64,000 bases of DNA from assembly GCF_011089895.1 (NCBI RefSeq), contig NZ_JAANAT010000004.1:124001-188000 (forward strand). Reading direction: 5' to 3'. Every line of letters begins with the position of its first letter. Within the stretch, counting starts at the first letter, position 1. The notes under the pieces are model-generated. The model made no database searches and was not told the DNA's origin. It saw only the letters and a program-made list of their open reading frames with translations. The position numbers and the translations under genes are program-made. Origin of the DNA: Mucilaginibacter inviolabilis. GTDB taxonomy: Bacteria; Bacteroidota; Bacteroidia; Sphingobacteriales; Sphingobacteriaceae. Shown one piece after another: positions 34,391 to 42,345 of this stretch.

Positions 34391-34543
34391 TCCCATTTAT
34401 GGGACGGATAGATGGGTTAAAAATGGCTTTAGCCAAAAAAACTAAATAGATTTCGCTGTAAGCTAAGCCGACACTAAACATAACCCGCAAAACTTTTATG
34501 TTTAATTATTGTAATGTAAGTGTGAATTAACCTTTAAGAAACT

Positions 34544-35614
34544 ATGGCCCAACATCACCAACAACCTGCAAAAGAAACCGTAGAAAAAGAACTAACCTAT
34601 ATTCAGAAAGTGTGGCACACGGTAGCTATTGTGGCCCTGTTGGTGGTAGTGATACTGATAGCGCGTGTAGCTTTTAATGTATTGCTCATGGTGCTGGCCG
34701 GTGTGCTGGTATCGGTTTATTTTCATGGCCTGGGCGATATAATACAGCGCAAAACCAAATGGAGCAGGCGAGTCTCTATGAGTATTTCTGTAGCAGGCAC
34801 TTTTATTATCCTCACGGTTTTGTTTTGGTTTATGGGCGCCAAGATCTCCAAACAGATTACCGTACTGAGCGATTCGCTACCTCAAACCATAAATACCGTT
34901 AAGGCAAAGCTGGCTGAATATCCCCTGGGTGATAAGGTGTTATCTTATTTGTCTGACGATAATTCCGACAAGTTGTTTGCCACGGCCAAACAATTCTTCA
35001 ATACCAGTTTTGGCGTTTTGGGTAATATCTATATCATTATGTTCCTGGCTATATTTTTTACGGCCAATCCCACTTTATATAAAGATGGCATCATTAAGCT
35101 GATCCCGGCAGATCGTAAGGAAATGGGCCGTTGTGTGATCGACCGGATCAGCACCGCGCTCAAGGGCTGGCTGAAGGGGATGATGTTATCTATGGTGTTG
35201 GTGTTTATTTTGATAGGGGTGGGCTTGAGTATCATGAGTATCCCGGTAGCGTTGGTGCTGGCCCTGTTAACGGGTCTGCTGAAACTGATCCCGAACTTTG
35301 GCTCACTGGCAGCCATGATTCCCGGTGTGCTGCTGGCGCTCACCATTGGTACCAATACAGCCATTATTGTAGCACTGATTTACGTTGTTTCGCAAACCAT
35401 TGTGAGCAATATTGTAACCCCGCTGATCCAGAAAAAAATGATCGATCTGCCGCCTGCCCTCACCATATTGTCGCAGGTATTGATGGGCACACTATCAGGC
35501 GTACTGGGTATTATACTGGCGGTTCCGTTGCTGGCTATTGTGATGATACTGGTTGATGAGCTGTACGTGAAGAAGATTGAGGCGGAGTCGGAAGTTTTGG
35601 GTGTAGAGTCTTGA
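34544..35614 (+). CDS. AI-2E family transporter
   Basis: 356 residues with seven or eight predicted membrane helices: an N-terminal pair (VAIVALLVVVILIARVAFNVLLMVLAGVLVSVYF), a third helix (FIILTVLFWFMGA), a soluble helical stretch (~105-145), then a C-terminal bundle with LALLTGLLKLIPNFGSLAAMIPGVLLAL and SNIVTPLIQKKMIDLPPALTILSQ, typical of the family. Members are inner-membrane exporters or Na+/H+ antiporters despite the historical quorum-sensing name; the substrate is unknown. A terminator follows at 35679. Confidence 0.9.
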   Translation: MAQHHQQPAKETVEKELTYIQKVWHTVAIVALLVVVILIARVAFNVLLMVLAGVLVSVYFHGLGDIIQRKTKWSRRVSMSISVAGTFIILTVLFWFMGAKISKQITVLSDSLPQTINTVKAKLAEYPLGDKVLSYLSDDNSDKLFATAKQFFNTSFGVLGNIYIIMFLAIFFTANPTLYKDGIIKLIPADRKEMGRCVIDRISTALKGWLKGMMLSMVLVFILIGVGLSIMSIPVALVLALLTGLLKLIPNFGSLAAMIPGVLLALTIGTNTAIIVALIYVVSQTIVSNIVTPLIQKKMIDLPPALTILSQVLMGTLSGVLGIILAVPLLAIVMILVDELYVKKIEAESEVLGVES

Positions 35615-35678
35615 GAGCCTCGCCGTTTTAGGTAAGGCTTGTTTATCCACCCGATTTTCGGTATATTTGAATAAACAC

Positions 35679-35716
35679 CAGCCCGGTTCTCCTTTACCAG
35701 AGAAACCGGGCTGTTT
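35679..35716 (+). terminator. intrinsic terminator of the AI-2E transporter gene
   Basis: CAGCCCGGTT with AACCGGGCTG form a strong stem (extended by TCTC/GAGA with one bulge) followed by TTTT, 65 bases after the transporter stop. A consensus-like TATATTTG at 35662-35669 lies just before it and may be coincidental. Confidence 0.75.
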
Positions 35717-35820
35717 TGTTAAAGGGAAAAGGAGAACAAAAACCGACCGTTTGGTATATAGTTATTTGACAATCAAGATATTAATACTTTTTAAGCTTTT
35801 CAAAACTGCTTAAAAAACAC

Positions 35821-35951
35821 GTTAAAATTTGTTAAAAAGTGTTAAAATCGATGGTTTTGAATCAATTTTCAAGCGTTTTTAGCCCGTTTTTGCTCAGAAA
35901 AATGTTAAAATTCAAGGTTTAAAAAGTTTTTAGAACCGTAATTTGTTAAAA
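35821..35951. repeat. phased GTTAAAA repeats upstream of cysQ
   Basis: GTTAAAA occurs at 35821, 35831 and 35841, exactly 10 bases apart, and again at 35904 and 35945, within an AT-rich 300-base gap (35717-35990) that has no gene. Helically phased A-rich words can bend DNA or be repeated protein sites. It is also consistent with simple AT-rich sequence. Confidence 0.45.
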
Positions 35952-35990
35952 TATTTACCCGATCATAAAAACAATATATCCATCAAAATG

Positions 35991-36773
35991 ATTTTTACTT
36001 ACCAGGATCTGGAACCCATCGATCTAACTCAAATTAACCAGATAGCCAAAGAAGCCGGGGCCGCCATACTCAGCATTTATAACTTGTCGCCAGAAAATAT
36101 TGGGCTTACCCTCAAGGACGACCAATCGCCGCTTACCGCCGCTGATAAGCTATCGCACGAGGTGATATTCAAGGCCCTGACCGCACTAACACCACATATC
36201 CCCATCATTTCTGAAGAAGGTAAGGATATCCCCTATGAAACCCGCAAAAACTGGCCATATTTCTGGTGTGTTGACCCGCTGGATGGCACCAAGGAGTTCA
36301 TTAAGCATAACGGCGAGTTTACAGTGAATATCGCCCTTATCTACCAACATACCCCGGTTTTGGGTATTATCTACATACCCGTTACCGGCGAACTATACTA
36401 CGGCGGTCAAAATATCGGGAGTTGGAAAGAGAGCCCCGATGGAACAACCACCCGCCTGCACGCCGATACAAGCAGCACCAGTTGGACAGCCGCCGGCAGC
36501 CGCTCCCATGCCTCGCCCGAAGAAACCGCGGTATTGAGCCAGTACCCTATAAAAGAAACTATTTCGGCCGGCAGTTCGCTTAAATTTTGCCTGATAGCCG
36601 AAGGTAAGGCCCATATTTATTACCGCCATGGCCCAACAATGGAATGGGATACCGCCGCAGGCCAGGCCATAGCCACTTTTAGCGGTGCAAAAATGACCAT
36701 GCCCCATGGCGAGCCTTTTCTGTACAACAAGGTTTCGCTACTCAATTCGGGCTTTTTATGTAAGGTAAAATAG
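35991..36773 (+). CDS. cysQ: 3'(2'),5'-bisphosphate nucleotidase
   Basis: 260 residues from ATG 35991; a TTG at 35943 would add sixteen residues with no family support. Inositol-monophosphatase fold with the metal motifs SPLTAADKLSHE, PIISEEGKD, D96-P-L-D-G-T-K-E-F and the C-terminal TMEWDTAAGQAIATFSGA. CysQ hydrolyses 3'-phosphoadenosine 5'-phosphate to AMP in the cytoplasm, removing the inhibitory by-product of PAPS-using enzymes. A PAPS-type sulfotransferase and an APS kinase are encoded 1.4 and 5 kb downstream, which supports this identity over a general inositol phosphatase. The gene precedes, and is not itself preceded by, the CAAACGTTTG site. Confidence 0.87.
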   Translation: MFTYQDLEPIDLTQINQIAKEAGAAILSIYNLSPENIGLTLKDDQSPLTAADKLSHEVIFKALTALTPHIPIISEEGKDIPYETRKNWPYFWCVDPLDGTKEFIKHNGEFTVNIALIYQHTPVLGIIYIPVTGELYYGGQNIGSWKESPDGTTTRLHADTSSTSWTAAGSRSHASPEETAVLSQYPIKETISAGSSLKFCLIAEGKAHIYYRHGPTMEWDTAAGQAIATFSGAKMTMPHGEPFLYNKVSLLNSGFLCKVK

Positions 36774-36848
36774 GTGTTGAAATACCGCCCTCAGGTCGCA
36801 AAATATCGGTATCGAAAATTAACTGATCTTAAAGTAATTAGGATTATA

Positions 36849-36860
36849 ACAAACGTTTGT
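36849..36860. promoter_or_regulatory. LacI-type operator, site 1 (chrA/sulfotransferase unit)
   Basis: ACAAACGTTTGT, a perfect 12-bp palindrome with the central CG of LacI/GalR-family operators, continued as GTT. It lies 74 bases before the transporter ATG at 36934. The core CAAACGTTTG followed by YGT is shared with five other sites in this window. Confidence 0.6.
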
Positions 36861-36933
36861 GTTAAGTTTATTATTAAGGCAGCGTGAGTTAATCATTAAC
36901 TTCATCGGTATAATTCAAATCGGCGGCATATTA

Positions 36934-38166
36934 ATGGATGGGGCAGTTATCAATATAGCACAAGAGCAAAAGGTTAAGGCCAGCTTAAAATACCTGTTTT
37001 TTACCTTTCTGAAAATAGGTTGTGTAAGCTTTGGCGGCTATATGGCCCTGGTTGCCCTGGTGCAAAAAGTAATGGTTGATCAGGATGAGGTGTTGGATAA
37101 TGATACCATCCTGGATAGTGTTACCGTAGCCAGTTTGCTGCCTGGCCCTTTGGCGGTAAATATTGTAGCCTATATAGGCTATCATTTAAAAGGTAAATCT
37201 GGCGCTGTGATTAGTATGCTGGCTGTGCTATTACCAGCTTGTACACTAATACTGTTATTATCATGGCTCTACTTTAGCTATTCATACAAAATTGAATGGG
37301 CACAGATAATGCAATACGTAGCCGCTGCGGTAAGCGCCATTATCCTTTCGGCGGGCATGCAACTGTTTAAAAAGGAGATTGCTAAAAACTATCCAAAAAC
37401 GATATTGTGCCTGTTTGCCATTGCGGTTATTTCATGGTTCAATAACTACCTGGTTACCATAGCGCTTATTTTAATCGGGGCTGTGGCCGGGCTTTTTATG
37501 AGTGGGAATAAACACAGGAACATAGCCCTGCTTTCCTTTTTCAAAGGTAGCTTTAAGCTCAATCTTGCTTCGGGACTAATCGGTTTGCTGTTGATTAACG
37601 AGGGCGTATTTATCAGTGGTATCTACAAAAATATAAACAATATACTGCTAAAAATAGGGGTGGTTTTTTCGGGGATAAGTCTTTCTTTGTTTGGTGGTGG
37701 TTATGTGATGATCCCCATTATGCAATCCTTATTTGTGAAAGACCTACACTGGGTTACCGCACAGCAATTTGTGGATACCATAGCCTTTAGCCAGGCAACG
37801 CCAGGGCCTATCCTGGTAAGCTCTACTTTTATCGGCTATAAACTGGCGGGTATTGCTGGGGCTATATTAGCAACAGTGGCTATGTTCGGTCCATCGGCAG
37901 TATTAATGATTGTGCTGAGCAAGCTATTTAAGAAAAATAAAGACCATCGCCTGGTAAAAGATATGGTATCTGGTATCAAAGTAGTGGTTATCGGCCTGAT
38001 CATTTCATCGGCATTTAAAATATTCTTTCAGCAGCACTTATCTGTACTTTTTGTAGCCGTGGGATTGGTGTCCCTGTTGCTGAGTTTCAAGTATAAAATA
38101 AACCCGGTTTATTTAATTATAGGCTCCATCGCACTTGGAGTAGTAGCAAAATTTTATAGCATATGA
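36934..38166 (+). CDS. chromate transporter (CHR) family membrane protein
   Basis: 410 residues from ATG 36934; an upstream TTG (36859) lies on the operator and is rejected. Two homologous CHR domains are visible. The first is FFTFLKIGCVSFGGYMALVALVQ with VASLLPGPLAVNIVAYIGY; the second, inverted-topology half is KIGVVFSGISLSLFGGGYVMIPIMQ with FSQATPGPILVSSTFIGYKLAG. About ten to twelve helices in all. Family members export chromate or transport sulfate-like oxyanions. Its stop overlaps the start of a sulfotransferase gene (ATGA), and CysQ and APS kinase are nearby, so sulfate or another oxyanion is a plausible cargo; this is inference. No other chromium-resistance gene is seen. Confidence 0.85.
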   Translation: MDGAVINIAQEQKVKASLKYLFFTFLKIGCVSFGGYMALVALVQKVMVDQDEVLDNDTILDSVTVASLLPGPLAVNIVAYIGYHLKGKSGAVISMLAVLLPACTLILLLSWLYFSYSYKIEWAQIMQYVAAAVSAIILSAGMQLFKKEIAKNYPKTILCLFAIAVISWFNNYLVTIALILIGAVAGLFMSGNKHRNIALLSFFKGSFKLNLASGLIGLLLINEGVFISGIYKNINNILLKIGVVFSGISLSLFGGGYVMIPIMQSLFVKDLHWVTAQQFVDTIAFSQATPGPILVSSTFIGYKLAGIAGAILATVAMFGPSAVLMIVLSKLFKKNKDHRLVKDMVSGIKVVVIGLIISSAFKIFFQQHLSVLFVAVGLVSLLLSFKYKINPVYLIIGSIALGVVAKFYSI

Positions 38167-39179
38167 GTAAATTTTACCAACCTCAAGGCATCCAGATGAT
38201 AGGCACGCAACGCTCTGGCTCCAATTTACTAAGGGTGATATTAGATCAGTCGGAAGCTATCGCATCGCCGCATCCGCCACATATACTGGTTACGTTTGTA
38301 CCTTTATTACAGTTTTACGGTCCGCTGGATGAGAGTGCCTATAAAATACTCATTAACGATGTGGTTGACTATGTAGAAGCCAATCCTGTACCTTGGGAAG
38401 GCATCAGTTTAAACAGAGACTGGATCTTTGAAAACTCAACCATACACAGCATTTTTGAGATCAACCGGCTTATTTATGAGCAGGCTGCTATATCAAAAAA
38501 CGCCCGGTATTGGTGCTGCAAGAGCATGGCCAATGTGCATTATGCTGATGAACTGGAAAAACATAATCCCGGCCTGAAATACATTTACCTGTATCGCGAT
38601 GGCCGGGATGTAGCTGTATCGTTTAAAAAAGCTATCGTCGGCGAAAAACACATCTATCACCTGGCCCAGCAATGGACACATGACCAGCAGGCTTGCATCG
38701 ATCTGGCTGAACGTATTAGCAACAACCGCTTCTTCGCCTTGAATTATGAAACGCTGATTACCCAGCCCGAAATGCTGATCCGCAAGCTTTGTGCTTTCCT
38801 GGAGATAGATTACAGCGACAATATGCTGAGCTTTTACAATTCCAACGAGTCAAAAGCTACTGCAGCGGCTGGCGAGATGTGGCAGAACCTCGAAAAACCT
38901 ATTATGACTAATAACAAAGGCAAGTTTCATAAGGAATTAACACCTCTGGAGATTGAAATATTTGAACTGTTGAGTCATCAGGTTTTAACAAAATTGGATT
39001 ATCCCATATTTACCGCATTAAACAATAAAGAACTCCTAACGCATGAAGCTATCGAAGTATATAATGTCGAGAACAGTGTGCAAAAAAAAGAAGTGCTGAA
39101 CAATGCCCGGCAATCAGATCTTGACCGCCGTGAATTGCAATTACAGATACTGGCCGATATTAAAAATAAGGTTGTTTAA
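38163..39179 (+). CDS. PAPS-dependent sulfotransferase family protein
   Basis: 338 residues with the two PAPS-binding signatures: the 5'-phosphosulfate loop IGTQRSGSNLLRVIL (residues 13-27) and the 3'-phosphate motif YLYRDGRDVAVSF (142-154), plus a C-terminal GEMWQNLEKP / NKGKFHKELTPLE region with the usual K-G-K-like contact. It would move sulfate from PAPS to a hydroxyl of a sugar, lipid or small molecule. No signal peptide, so it is cytoplasmic. It is translationally coupled (ATGA) to the CHR transporter gene. The acceptor is unknown. APS kinase, which makes PAPS, is encoded two genes on, and CysQ, which removes PAP, one gene before the transporter. Confidence 0.85.
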   Translation: MSKFYQPQGIQMIGTQRSGSNLLRVILDQSEAIASPHPPHILVTFVPLLQFYGPLDESAYKILINDVVDYVEANPVPWEGISLNRDWIFENSTIHSIFEINRLIYEQAAISKNARYWCCKSMANVHYADELEKHNPGLKYIYLYRDGRDVAVSFKKAIVGEKHIYHLAQQWTHDQQACIDLAERISNNRFFALNYETLITQPEMLIRKLCAFLEIDYSDNMLSFYNSNESKATAAAGEMWQNLEKPIMTNNKGKFHKELTPLEIEIFELLSHQVLTKLDYPIFTALNNKELLTHEAIEVYNVENSVQKKEVLNNARQSDLDRRELQLQILADIKNKVV

Positions 39180-39192
39180 ACGGTTAAATCAT

Positions 39193-39202
39193 CAAACGTT
39201 TG
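39193..39202. promoter_or_regulatory. LacI-type operator, site 2 (M1 peptidase/cysC unit)
   Basis: CAAACGTTTG followed by CGTT, 85 bases before the ATG at 39288 and 13 bases after the sulfotransferase stop. Same core as the other five sites, so the peptidase and cysC genes have their own controlled promoter region. Confidence 0.6.
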
Positions 39203-39287
39203 CGTTAAACAATATCGTGTAAAGCTTGTTTTGGCGTCCTATCTTTCAATTCGCTAAAAGCAAACCAACTAATACATCCAATACAAT

Positions 39288-41237
39288 ATGAAGTTTAAAC
39301 AGATCAATTTGTGGCTTTTTTGTGCGGCCATGATGCCATTTTTGGCAATTGCCCAAACTAAATCGGCTTATAACGAACTCCAGGTTTTTGACCATTCGTT
39401 TTTTACCTATAATGGTAATGAGTTCAGAAGTGCCAATGGCGCACCGGGTCCTAAATACTGGCAAAACAGAGCCGACTATGTGATTAATGCCGAACTGGTA
39501 GAAAAAGACACTCTAATAAAAGGCAATGTAAGTATTAACTATACCAATAACAGTCAGGATACACTCAATTACCTCTGGCTGCAGCTGGATCAGAATCTGT
39601 TTAAACCCGATTCAAGAGGCGCTGCTTCGACCCCGGTTAGCGGTGACCGCTTCGACGCTAAAGGCTATACCAAAGGTGGATATGACATTGGCGCGGTTTC
39701 GGTTACCTACATGGGCAAAAACTATGTGATCAAACCTACCATTACTGATACCCGCATGCAATTGCGCTTGCCGTTTGTGGTAAAACCCCATGGCGATCAG
39801 ATCAATGTAAAAGTGAACTACTCCTTCTATGTGCCTCACTATGGCGCCGACCGTATGGGTAGGTTAGGCGTAAAACAAGGAGTGATCTATCAATTGGCTC
39901 AATGGTATCCGCGCATGTGTGTGTATGATGATGTAAATGGCTGGGATACTTTGCCATATATTGGCACCGGTGAGTTTTACTGCGAATACGGTAATTACGA
40001 TTATTTTATTACCGCGCCTGCCGATATGATTGTAGCCGGTTCCGGCGATCTGCAAAACCCGCAGCAGGTATTAACTGCCGAACAAAATAGGCGCCTGGCT
40101 GCTGCTGCAAAGAGTGATAGTTCGGTACATATCATTACCGAGGCCGAGGTGGGTACTGCGGGCATTAGGCCAAAGCATGAAGGTACGCTTACCTGGCATT
40201 ATAAAATGCACAACACGCGCGATGTTTCCTGGTCAGCTTCCAAGGCTTTTATATGGGATGCCGCAAGGGTTAATCTGCCGGGTGGTAAAAAAGGAATGGC
40301 CAACGCGGTTTATCCGGTTGAAAGTCGTGGTTATGACCGTTATGGCCGCGCGGCACAATACTTAAAAAATAGTATCGAATTTTATTCCAAAAACTACTTT
40401 GAGTATCCATGGCATTCGGCATTTGTGGTGGCCGGTGTAGCCTTAGGTATGGAATATCCAGGCATTGTGTTTTGCAGCTACCAAATTAAACAGGACGATC
40501 TTTGGCACGATATCACGCATGAAATGGGGCATAACTGGTTCCCGATGATTGTAGGCAGCAACGAGCGTCGTTTTATGTGGATGGATGAGGGGATGAACAC
40601 TTTTATTAACGGTTACGCCTCCAATTGGTTCAATCACGGTGAGTATGGCGATACCAGCAGCATGGCCGTTCGCATGACCCGCAGTTTGATGAGGGAGAAA
40701 GACCCGCTGATGACTGCGCCCGAAGTAATGCACGATGGCGGACAATATTATTACAAAACAGCCCTGGCGCTGAATATTTTACGCAATGTGGTTTTGGGTG
40801 CCGACAGGTTTGATTATGCCTTCAATATGTATATAAAACGCTGGGCTTATAAACATCCGTTACCGCAGGATTTTTTCCGCACTATGAATGATGCCGCTGG
40901 CGAAGACCTGAACTGGTTTTGGAAGGAATGGTTTTATACCACCTGGAAACTTGATCAGGCGATTACCGATGTAAAATATAACAAAAACGATCCTGCCGCA
41001 GGTGCCATCATCACCATTGAAAATTTAGGGGAGATGGCCCTGCCCATAACCTTAAAAGTAACAGAGCAAAACGGTAAAACGCAACTGATCAATCTTCCGG
41101 TTGAAGTTTGGCAAAAAGGAGCAAAGTGGAAACTGAAATGCAACACTACATCAAAAATAACTTCGGTTATAGCCGATCCGGACAGGCAATTACCTGATAT
41201 TGACCGTAGCAATAATAGTTTTAAATTGCCTGAGTAA
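39288..41237 (+). CDS. M1 family zinc metallopeptidase, secreted
   Basis: 649 residues with signal peptide (KFKQINLWLFCAAMMPFLAIAQ). An N-terminal beta-saddle domain (YVINAELVEKDTLIKGNVSINY and on) leads to the thermolysin-like core with H411-E-M-G-H415 and Glu434 (HExxH-18-E) and a substrate-site GVALGMEYPGIVF in place of the usual GAMEN. Members are aminopeptidase-like enzymes acting in the periplasm. A final ~90-residue beta-domain (IITIENLGEMALPITLKVTEQ) is common in Bacteroidota forms. Its position between a sulfotransferase and APS kinase gene, behind a LacI-type site, is odd for a peptidase. Confidence 0.88.
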   Translation: MKFKQINLWLFCAAMMPFLAIAQTKSAYNELQVFDHSFFTYNGNEFRSANGAPGPKYWQNRADYVINAELVEKDTLIKGNVSINYTNNSQDTLNYLWLQLDQNLFKPDSRGAASTPVSGDRFDAKGYTKGGYDIGAVSVTYMGKNYVIKPTITDTRMQLRLPFVVKPHGDQINVKVNYSFYVPHYGADRMGRLGVKQGVIYQLAQWYPRMCVYDDVNGWDTLPYIGTGEFYCEYGNYDYFITAPADMIVAGSGDLQNPQQVLTAEQNRRLAAAAKSDSSVHIITEAEVGTAGIRPKHEGTLTWHYKMHNTRDVSWSASKAFIWDAARVNLPGGKKGMANAVYPVESRGYDRYGRAAQYLKNSIEFYSKNYFEYPWHSAFVVAGVALGMEYPGIVFCSYQIKQDDLWHDITHEMGHNWFPMIVGSNERRFMWMDEGMNTFINGYASNWFNHGEYGDTSSMAVRMTRSLMREKDPLMTAPEVMHDGGQYYYKTALALNILRNVVLGADRFDYAFNMYIKRWAYKHPLPQDFFRTMNDAAGEDLNWFWKEWFYTTWKLDQAITDVKYNKNDPAAGAIITIENLGEMALPITLKVTEQNGKTQLINLPVEVWQKGAKWKLKCNTTSKITSVIADPDRQLPDIDRSNNSFKLPE

Positions 41238-41271
41238 ACAGTTTAACATCTGAGTTGCTAAAAGGCATCAA

Positions 41272-41817
41272 ATGAGTATAATATCAGATCAAAAAGGAAT
41301 GGTTGTTTGGCTGTACGGATTATCCGGCGCAGGTAAAACAACCATTTCTTTGTTATTAAAGCAGAAGCTGGAGAATGATGGCCTTTTTGTGATTTGTTTG
41401 GATGGAGATGAATTACGATCGGGTATTAATAAAGACCTGACCTTTACCGAAAATGACCGGGAAGAGAATATCCGTAGGGCCGCAGAAATTGCCCGGCTCA
41501 TGCTGCTGAACAATATCATTACCATTTGCTCTTTCATTACACCGCTCCAAAAACACAGGGCCCTGGCTGCCGGTATTATAGGCGAATCATATGCTGAGGT
41601 TTTTATTGAATGTCCGCTGGATGTTTGTCAGACACGCGATGTTAAAGGCCTGTATAAAAAGGCCCAGGCCAATCAAATAACCCATTTTACCGGCATCAGT
41701 TCAGAATTTGAGATCCCTGCCAACCCTGAATTGATTATTCATACTGCCACCGAAACTCCGGTAGAATGCATGGAGAAGGTATATCGTTATATAGAGCCGT
41801 TATTAAAAGGTATCTAA
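41272..41817 (+). CDS. cysC: adenylyl-sulfate kinase
   Basis: 181 residues, standard APS kinase length. P-loop GLSGAGKTT (residues 16-24), LDGDELRSGINKDLTFTENDREENIRR (the APS-binding region), ICSFITPLQKHRALA, and VFIECPLDVCQTRDVKGLYKKA. It phosphorylates adenosine 5'-phosphosulfate to PAPS in the cytoplasm. It lies 34 bases after the M1 peptidase gene. The sulfate adenylyltransferase genes (cysD/cysN) are not in the window, nor is PAPS reductase, so the local set points to sulfation rather than to assimilatory reduction. Confidence 0.92.
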   Translation: MSIISDQKGMVVWLYGLSGAGKTTISLLLKQKLENDGLFVICLDGDELRSGINKDLTFTENDREENIRRAAEIARLMLLNNIITICSFITPLQKHRALAAGIIGESYAEVFIECPLDVCQTRDVKGLYKKAQANQITHFTGISSEFEIPANPELIIHTATETPVECMEKVYRYIEPLLKGI

Positions 41818-42181
41818 AACTCCCCTGTTATTCAGTCACAGTTACCCGGAGTGATAGCTTTAACAACATCCATTAAGAATTCATCATTCTATAGGTATGC
41901 AACCTGAGCACAGAACCAAAGGTGCTAATGTGAAAGTGATTTTTTCAGCAACGCTTCAACCCCGATAATCCTTTTTTTCTTTTGTATAAATATGTTATAA
42001 CAATTAAAGCTACCGTCTTAAAAATGTGTTTATTACATGGTCAAAAATCAAAAATTTTCCTGTTTTGCCTGAAATAGGAAGTTTTTGAACAATTAGCCTC
42101 CAATTATCAATCTGTAAAACCATAAAGCCCGCTGCTTAATAAGGTTTTTCTCTCGGATATCCATGAATTTTGGTTGTTTAT

Positions 42182-42191
42182 CAAACGTTTG
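42182..42191. promoter_or_regulatory. LacI-type operator, site 3 (upstream of susC)
   Basis: CAAACGTTTG followed by CGTTG, in the 528-base non-coding gap before the SusC gene. Its centre is 32 bases (about three helical turns) from site 4, so two dimers could bind the same DNA face. Confidence 0.6.
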
Positions 42192-42213
42192 CGTTGTTTA
42201 AACTTTTGTAAAA

Positions 42214-42223
42214 CAAACGTTTG
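42214..42223. promoter_or_regulatory. LacI-type operator, site 4 (upstream of susC)
   Basis: CAAACGTTTG followed by CGTGG, 122 bases before the SusC ATG and directly upstream of a promoter-like TTTG. Second of a helically phased pair. The remainder of 41818-42345 is AT-rich with no gene seen. Confidence 0.6.
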
Positions 42224-42230
42224 CGTGGTG

Positions 42231-42259
42231 TTTGAAGGCCTTCAATTTTGCTTTGTTTG
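42231..42259 (+). promoter_or_regulatory. candidate susC promoter
   Basis: TTTG at 42231-42234, 17 bases, then TTTGTTTG at 42252-42259 (one mismatch to TAnnTTTG). It begins eight bases after operator site 4. Weak but well placed for operator control. Confidence 0.3.
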
Positions 42260-42345
42260 GGCCTTATCTCTAATTTCCAATATCCAAAAAACATAAAAAA
42301 CGAACTAAAAATTTCTTGATTAATTAATACTAACACCAACAATGT

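Noticed and set aside
34011..34408. Possible CRISPR array
   Set aside because: The units are ~95 bases, directly adjacent and nearly identical along their whole length, with no unique spacers and no cas genes nearby.
36859..36933. TTG start extending the CHR transporter upstream
   Set aside because: It would begin on the LacI-type operator and add residues not expected in the family; ATG 36934 precedes the first conserved region at normal distance.
36934..38166. Chromium-resistance locus
   Set aside because: Only the CHR-family transporter is present; neighbours concern sulfate activation, so chromate efflux is not supported by context.
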